Below are positions 59,825-64,000 of a stretch of DNA of 64,000 nt, piece by piece. The first letter of the stretch is position 1. Every line of letters starts with the position of its first letter. The DNA is from Erythrobacter sp. (lineage in GTDB: Bacteria; Pseudomonadota; Alphaproteobacteria; Sphingomonadales; Sphingomonadaceae), in contig NZ_CP136573.1 of NCBI RefSeq assembly GCF_035194505.1, positions 2,920,048-2,984,047 on the forward strand, in the 5' to 3' direction. Both the position numbers and the translations under genes were made by a program. The notes beneath the pieces are model-generated. The model had not been told where the DNA came from. It searched no databases and saw only the letters and a list, made by a program, of their open reading frames with translations.

Positions 59825-61380
59825 GCCGCCGCGGGCAGACGCAGGCGCAGGCACGCGCCGGGTGCGCCATCGGGCCGGCTTTCGGCGGTGAGCGTGCCGT
59901 CATGCGCCTCGGCAATGGCACGGCCTATGGCAAGACCGAGCCCCGAGTGATTGCCGAAAGCCTCTTCGTCCGGGCGCACCGAATGGAAGCGCTGGAACAC
60001 CTTCTCGCGCGATCCCTCGGGAATTCCCGGGCCGTGATCGCACACTGTCAGCGTCACCCACTGGCCGGTTCGGGCAATCTCCACCTCGATCGGGGCATGG
60101 GGCGGCGAGAAGGACACGGCATTGTCGAGCAGGTTCTCCACCACCCGCTCCAGCCTTGCGCCGACCCCGCGCACCCGCGGCACACCGCCCGCGATGTTCA
60201 AGGCAATCGGACGCCCGCCATTTTCCGCGCGGTCCTCGCGCCCGCCGATGATCGCGCCGACCAGCTTGCCGAGATCGATCGTCTCCAAGATCGCGCGGCT
60301 CATTTCGGCATCGATCCGGCTGGCATCGGAGATTTCGGTCACCAGCCGGCTGATCCGGCGCACATCGTGGGTGGCGATCTGGATCAACTCGTTGCGCAGC
60401 GCGGGGTCTTCCACCCGGGGCAGGGATTCGATCGCGCTGCGCAAGGATGCGAGCGGGTTCTTGATCTCGTGCGCGACATCGGCGGCAAAGCTGTCGACTG
60501 CGTCGATCCGGCCGCGCAGGGCTGTGGTCATGTCCGATACCGCCCGGGCGAGCAGGCCGATCTCGTCGCTGCGCTGGGGCAGGCGCGGCACTTCGACTTC
60601 CCGTTCACGTCCTTGCCGCACCCGCACCGCGGCCCGCGCCAGCTGGCGCAGCGGGGTGACGATGGTGCGCGCGAGAAACAGCGAGAGCAGCGCCGAGGCC
60701 CCCAGCACCAGCAGCATGGCAAAGCCCAGCGTGGTGCGCGCTGCCCGCACGCTTTCGGTGATATCGACCGCGTTGCGCACGGTCAGCAAAGTCGCCCCCT
60801 GCAGGCCCACGGGCGCGGCGGCGGTGATCACCGGGGTGCCGTCGCGCCAGTCGTAGAGACGCACCTGCGACAGGCCCAATTCGCGCGCGCGGGCGAGTTC
60901 GGGCCAGGCATCGGCCTGTTTGCCCTCGGGCTCGACATAGTCCTGCACCGCCTCGGCGCTGACGATGGTGTCGACCGTGCGATCGAGCCAGCGCGAAAAC
61001 CGCTGCTCCCAGTCATCATCATTGATGTCGTTGAAGCGGAACGAGGGATCGGCGAGTTCGAAACTGTCAGCGGCGAGCTTGCCGTTCTTGTCGAACATGC
61101 GCAGCCGCATGCGCTGCTCCTTGCCGATCTGCACCAGCAGCGCCTCCTGCCGTTCGCGGGTGGCGCCGGCCAGCGCCTCGGCGGTGATCTGCGCTTCGAT
61201 CCGGGCAAGCTTGAAGCGTTCGTCGATGAGCTGCGTGCGGTAGCTGTCGAGATAGAACAGCCCGCCGCCCATCACCGCCAGCGGCAGGATGTTGACGGCA
61301 AGGATGCGCGCGGTGAGCGCGAAGCGGCCCGTGGCTGTAAGCTGTTCGCCGCTGGCCCCGTTACGCTTCGCGTCAGCCAT
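59821..61380 (-). CDS. chvG: Sensor histidine kinase ChvG-type
   Basis: 519 residues. Membrane segment about 25-45 (ILAVNILPLAVMGGGLFYLD), a roughly 190-residue periplasmic sensor domain, a second membrane segment near 236-260 (AMLLVLGASALLSLFLARTI), HAMP, then the kinase: phospho-histidine in DVAHEIKNPLASLRSAIESL at about 304, N-box VVENLLDNAVSFSPPHAPIE, G-box CDHGPGIPEG and GNHSGLGLAIGRAIAE. ChvG/ExoS kinases sense acidity or envelope state and pair with ChvI. Start at 61380 (MADAKRNG) overlaps the chvI stop by 8 bp. Confidence 0.94.
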   Translation of the reverse strand: MADAKRNGASGEQLTATGRFALTARILAVNILPLAVMGGGLFYLDSYRTQLIDERFKLARIEAQITAEALAGATRERQEALLVQIGKEQRMRLRMFDKNGKLAADSFELADPSFRFNDINDDDWEQRFSRWLDRTVDTIVSAEAVQDYVEPEGKQADAWPELARARELGLSQVRLYDWRDGTPVITAAAPVGLQGATLLTVRNAVDITESVRAARTTLGFAMLLVLGASALLSLFLARTIVTPLRQLARAAVRVRQGREREVEVPRLPQRSDEIGLLARAVSDMTTALRGRIDAVDSFAADVAHEIKNPLASLRSAIESLPRVEDPALRNELIQIATHDVRRISRLVTEISDASRIDAEMSRAILETIDLGKLVGAIIGGREDRAENGGRPIALNIAGGVPRVRGVGARLERVVENLLDNAVSFSPPHAPIEVEIARTGQWVTLTVCDHGPGIPEGSREKVFQRFHSVRPDEEAFGNHSGLGLAIGRAIAEAHDGTLTAESRPDGAPGACLRLRLPAAA

Positions 61381-62152
61381 CGGTGAAGCTGTAGCCCGCG
61401 CCATAAAGCGTATCGATCGCGCCGAAGCGGGAATCGACCACGCGGAACTTGCGCCGCATCCGCTTGATGTGGCTGTCGACGGTACGATCATCGACGAAGA
61501 CATCGTCGGGATAGGCGGCGTCCATCAGCTGGTTGCGGCTCTTGATCACGCCGGGGCGCACCGCGAGCGCTTCGAGGATCAGGAATTCGGTGACGGTGAG
61601 ACTGACGGGCTGGCCGTCCCAGGTGACGCGGTGGCGCGCCGGATCCATGAACAGTCGCCCGCGGGTGATCGAGGCCTGGGCTGGTTCGGCGGGGGTATCG
61701 GCGGGCGCGGCCCCTTCGCGTAGCGGCTCGGCCCGGCGCAGGATCGCGCGGATGCGTGCCACCAGCAGGCGCAGCGAGAAGGGCTTGGCGATGTAGTCGT
61801 CCGCCCCCTGTTCAAGGCCCGCTTCCTCGTCGCTTTCATCGTCCTTGCTGGTGAGGAAGATGACAGGCAGCGCGGAATGCTCGCGAAGGCGGCGCAGCAG
61901 CTCCATCCCGTCCATCTTGGGCATCTTGATGTCGAACACGGCCAAGTCCGGCGGATTGTCGAGCAGCGCCTTCAGCGCCGTCTCGCCATCGGAATAGAGC
62001 CGGGTGGCAAAACCTTCGGCCTGGAGCGCGATCGCAACCGTGGTGAGGATGTTGCGATCATCATCCACCAGCGCGATCTGCATCGCGCGCTCGCCTTCGC
62101 CAGCGCCTTCGCCGATCGCCGGCCCGGCCGGATCGGGGGTGCTTTCGGACAT
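61373..62152 (-). CDS. chvI: Response regulator ChvI-type
   Basis: 259-residue OmpR-class regulator. Receiver with ALVDDDRNILTTVAIALQAE, phospho-acceptor Asp72 in LAVFDIKMPKMDGMELLRRL, ALPVIFLTSKDDESDEEAGL with switch Thr and lysine in YIAKPFSLRLL; C-terminal winged helix with LTVTEFLILEALAVRPGVIK and VDDRTVDSHIKRMRRKFRVV. The first 23 residues are an acidic extension; an internal Met at residue 24 (MQIALVDDD) is an alternative start. Divergent from pckA; a dyad at 62202-62222 lies 50 bp upstream of it. Confidence 0.95.
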   Translation of the reverse strand: MSESTPDPAGPAIGEGAGEGERAMQIALVDDDRNILTTVAIALQAEGFATRLYSDGETALKALLDNPPDLAVFDIKMPKMDGMELLRRLREHSALPVIFLTSKDDESDEEAGLEQGADDYIAKPFSLRLLVARIRAILRRAEPLREGAAPADTPAEPAQASITRGRLFMDPARHRVTWDGQPVSLTVTEFLILEALAVRPGVIKSRNQLMDAAYPDDVFVDDRTVDSHIKRMRRKFRVVDSRFGAIDTLYGAGYSFTDG

Positions 62153-62201
62153 GGTGCCTATCCCTCTCGCCGCCGCCGTCGCATAGCCTATGGGGTAGCG
62201 C

Positions 62202-62222
62202 CATTGTGCAGCCGATACAATG
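62202..62222. promoter_or_regulatory. Dyad CATTGT-N9-ACAATG upstream of chvI
   Basis: Perfect 6-bp arms at 62202-62207 and 62217-62222, spaced 9 bp, 50-70 bp before the chvI start. The dimensions suit a dimeric regulator; autoregulation by ChvI is one possibility, not shown. Confidence 0.4.
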
Positions 62223-62364
62223 TGTCAGCTTGGCCGCATTCCGGCACCATCCACCGCCCGCGCAAAAATGTCAGGGGCCATGCGTTTGACGCAGGCAGCG
62301 TCGCGAATTATGGGCGCGGGCCATGGGACGGGTCGTGTTGCGGATCACGCAGCCGCCGCTGTTT

Positions 62365-62399
62365 GCATACGTATGCGCGAGTGCTAGGGCAGGCCTAGC
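62365..62399. promoter_or_regulatory. Two palindromes in the pckA upstream region
   Basis: GCATACGTATGC (62365-62376) is a perfect 12-bp palindrome; GCTAGG-N5-CCTAGC (62383-62399) follows 6 bp later and is about 60-75 bp before the pckA start. Candidate operators for carbon-source control of gluconeogenesis; the binding protein is unknown. Confidence 0.4.
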
Positions 62400-62456
62400 G
62401 GATTCGCCCCATCCATTCGTTTTGCTGCCGTCTTGACTGGCTCAGGAGATACGACC

Positions 62457-64000
62457 TTGACCTCGCTCGCTACCCCGCTGGCTGCCCAGAACCTCGTTAC
62501 CCGCGCGACCATCCACGCCAATCTCGGCACCTCGGCGCTGGTCGAACACGCGCTCAAGAAGGGCGAGGGCAAGCTGACCAAGCACGGCGCGCTGCTGGTG
62601 GATACCGGCCGCTTCACCGGCCGCAGCGTCAAGGACAAGTATATCGTCCGCGATGCCGGGACCGAGAACACGATCAACTGGGGCCCGATCAACCAGCCCA
62701 TGAGCGAGGAGCACTTCGCCAACCTCAAGGCCGATTTCCTCAAGGAGCTTGAGGGGCAGGAAGAGCTCTACGTCGCCGATCTGTTCGGCGGCTCGCAGCC
62801 CGAATACCGGGTCAACGTTCGCGTCATCAACCAGCTGGCGTGGCACAACCTGTTCATCCGCACCCTGCTTGTGCGCCCGACCGCTGACGAACTCGCCAGC
62901 TTCGTGCCCGAATACACCATCATCAACCTGCCGAGCTTCAAGGCGAACCCCGAGCGCCACGGCTGCCGCAGCGACACGGTGATCGCGGTGAGCTTCACCG
63001 AAAAGCTGATCCTGATCGGCAACACCGAATATTCGGGCGAGATGAAGAAGGGCGTGTTCGGCCTTCTCAACTATCTCCTGCCTGCACAGGGCGTGATGCC
63101 GATGCACTGTTCGGCCAATATCGGCGCCGACGGCAAGAGCGCGATCTTCTTCGGCCTGTCGGGTACCGGCAAGACTACGCTTTCGGCCGATGCCAGCCGC
63201 ACGCTGATCGGCGATGACGAACATGGCTGGTCGGATACGGCGGTCTTCAACTTCGAAGGCGGCTGCTATGCCAAGATGATCAACCTTTCGGCCGAGGGCG
63301 AGCCGGAGATCTACGCCACGACGAAGATGTTCGGCACGATCCTCGAAAATGTCGCGATGGACGAGGACACCCGCGAGCTGGACTTCACCGATTCCTCGAA
63401 GACCGAGAACACCCGCGGCGCCTATCCGATCGAATCGATCCCCAACACCTCCGAGAAGAACCTCGGCCCGGCGCCGTCGAATGTGATCATGCTCACCGCC
63501 GACGCTTTCGGCGTGCTGCCTCCGATTGCGCGGCTTACCGCAGATCAGGCGATGTACTACTTCCTCAGCGGCTACACCGCCAAGGTCGCCGGCACCGAAA
63601 TCGGCGTGACCGAGCCCGAAGCTACCTTCAGCACCTGCTTTGGCGCCGCCTTCATGCCGCGCCACCCGTCGGTCTATGGCAACCTCCTGAAGGAGCGGAT
63701 TGCCAAGGGCGGGGCGCAGTGCTGGCTGGTCAACACCGGCTGGACCGGAGGCAAGTACGGCACCGGCAGCCGCATGCCGATCAAGGCCACCCGCGCGCTG
63801 CTCAACGCGGTGCTCGACGGCAAGATGGACGAAGTGGAATTCCGCAAGGACCCCAATTTCGGCTTCGACGTGCCGGTCTTTGTGCCGGCGCTGGCCGAAG
63901 CCGGGCTTGATCAGACCATCCTCGATCCGCGCAGCACCTGGGCTGACAAGGCCGAGTATGACGCGACCGCGCAGAAGCTGGTGCAGCTGTTCATCGACAA
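62457..64000 (+). CDS. pckA: Phosphoenolpyruvate carboxykinase (ATP), partial at window end
   Basis: Converts oxaloacetate and ATP to phosphoenolpyruvate, CO2 and ADP, the entry to gluconeogenesis. About 514 residues are present of the usual 530-540. Key motifs: VDTGRFTGRSVKDKYIV, PMHCSANIGA, the kinase loop FFGLSGTGKTTLSADASRTL, IGDDEHGWSD, NTRGAYPIESIPNT and WLVNTGWTGGKYGTGSRMPI. The start is a TTG at 62457, the first codon of the family N-terminus, with AGGAGA 8 bp upstream; no ATG or GTG fits. Divergent from chvI, a pairing conserved in alphaproteobacteria. With 3-hydroxypropionate-derived succinyl-CoA entering the TCA cycle, it would supply the sugar needed for the glycogen genes. Confidence 0.96.
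   Translation, partial: MTSLATPLAAQNLVTRATIHANLGTSALVEHALKKGEGKLTKHGALLVDTGRFTGRSVKDKYIVRDAGTENTINWGPINQPMSEEHFANLKADFLKELEGQEELYVADLFGGSQPEYRVNVRVINQLAWHNLFIRTLLVRPTADELASFVPEYTIINLPSFKANPERHGCRSDTVIAVSFTEKLILIGNTEYSGEMKKGVFGLLNYLLPAQGVMPMHCSANIGADGKSAIFFGLSGTGKTTLSADASRTLIGDDEHGWSDTAVFNFEGGCYAKMINLSAEGEPEIYATTKMFGTILENVAMDEDTRELDFTDSSKTENTRGAYPIESIPNTSEKNLGPAPSNVIMLTADAFGVLPPIARLTADQAMYYFLSGYTAKVAGTEIGVTEPEATFSTCFGAAFMPRHPSVYGNLLKERIAKGGAQCWLVNTGWTGGKYGTGSRMPIKATRALLNAVLDGKMDEVEFRKDPNFGFDVPVFVPALAEAGLDQTILDPRSTWADKAEYDATAQKLVQLFID

Larger units (their letters stand above)
62153..62456. other. Divergent chvI-pckA control region (304 bp)
   Basis: No coding frame. It holds three separate dyad symmetries (62202-62222, 62365-62376, 62383-62399), described individually, and must contain the promoters of both chvI and pckA. 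TTGCAT at 62363-62368 followed by CTAGGG is a weak promoter candidate for pckA. The middle part (62230-62360) shows nothing distinct. Confidence 0.6.

Overview
The window reads as a contiguous, gene-dense chromosomal segment of a high-GC alphaproteobacterium. It is most likely a member of the Erythrobacteraceae (Erythrobacter/Porphyrobacter type, Sphingomonadales). This rests on the propionyl-CoA synthase plus malonyl-CoA reductase pair known from Erythrobacter-type aerobic anoxygenic phototrophs, on the ChvI/ChvG-HprK-RapZ-EIIA-HPr block typical of alphaproteobacteria, and on sphingomonad-style winged-helix, TonB-receptor and sulfotransferase proteins. No insertion sequence, phage, integrase or CRISPR array was found. 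Both edges cut genes: a sulfurtransferase on the left and pckA on the right.

Layout. 1-1.9 kb: sulfurtransferase (partial), queF, a perfect 16-bp parS-type ParB site and a broken PAS-domain gene. 2.2-12.4 kb, the most distinctive region: pcs (trifunctional propionyl-CoA synthase), mcr (bifunctional malonyl-CoA reductase) and an accA homolog, all on the + strand and ending against tRNA-Thr(TGT). Together with the rest of acetyl-CoA carboxylase they would carry acetyl-CoA to malonyl-CoA, 3-hydroxypropionate and propionyl-CoA, the first arm of the 3-hydroxypropionate route. 12.5-17.2 kb: an RNase H-fold protein overlapping rarA, a PadR regulator with a palindromic operator, a small membrane protein behind a strong ribosome-site hairpin, and a GT4 glycosyltransferase. 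17.4-24.4 kb: serC-serA, hisZ-ridA and purA, with a secreted esterase convergent to ridA. 24.5-30.5 kb: a lipoprotein L,D-transpeptidase, a long perfect-class inverted repeat, a winged-helix regulator, a siroheme-synthase N-domain protein, lysA, an LptM-like lipoprotein, argH and a TlpA-like thioredoxin.

30.5-43.5 kb is a full glycogen locus. malQ is divergent from glgP-glgB-glgC-glgA-pgm-glgX, whose genes mostly overlap by 4 bp; it covers synthesis, branching, debranching and phosphorolysis. 43.5-49.1 kb: two sulfotransferase-family genes downstream of a large TonB-dependent receptor. 49.3-58 kb: tRNA-Val(TAC), an asparaginase, a small secreted protein, an MDR dehydrogenase-truA-fmt operon, recR, def, rmuC and a SpoU methyltransferase. 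57.6-64 kb: the carbon/nitrogen signalling block HPr, EIIA, RapZ, HprK, ChvG, ChvI, divergent from pckA, with several dyad symmetries in the shared control region.

Non-coding structure is more frequent than usual. Three genes (mcr, the 15.6-kb membrane protein, serC) have Shine-Dalgarno sequences that can pair with upstream sequence. A small palindromic GC-rich repeat recurs in the serC-serA, serA-hisZ and def-rmuC spacers. An 87-bp hairpin-forming repeat follows the transpeptidase gene. Names are assigned by recognising motifs and overall sequence; no database search was possible.
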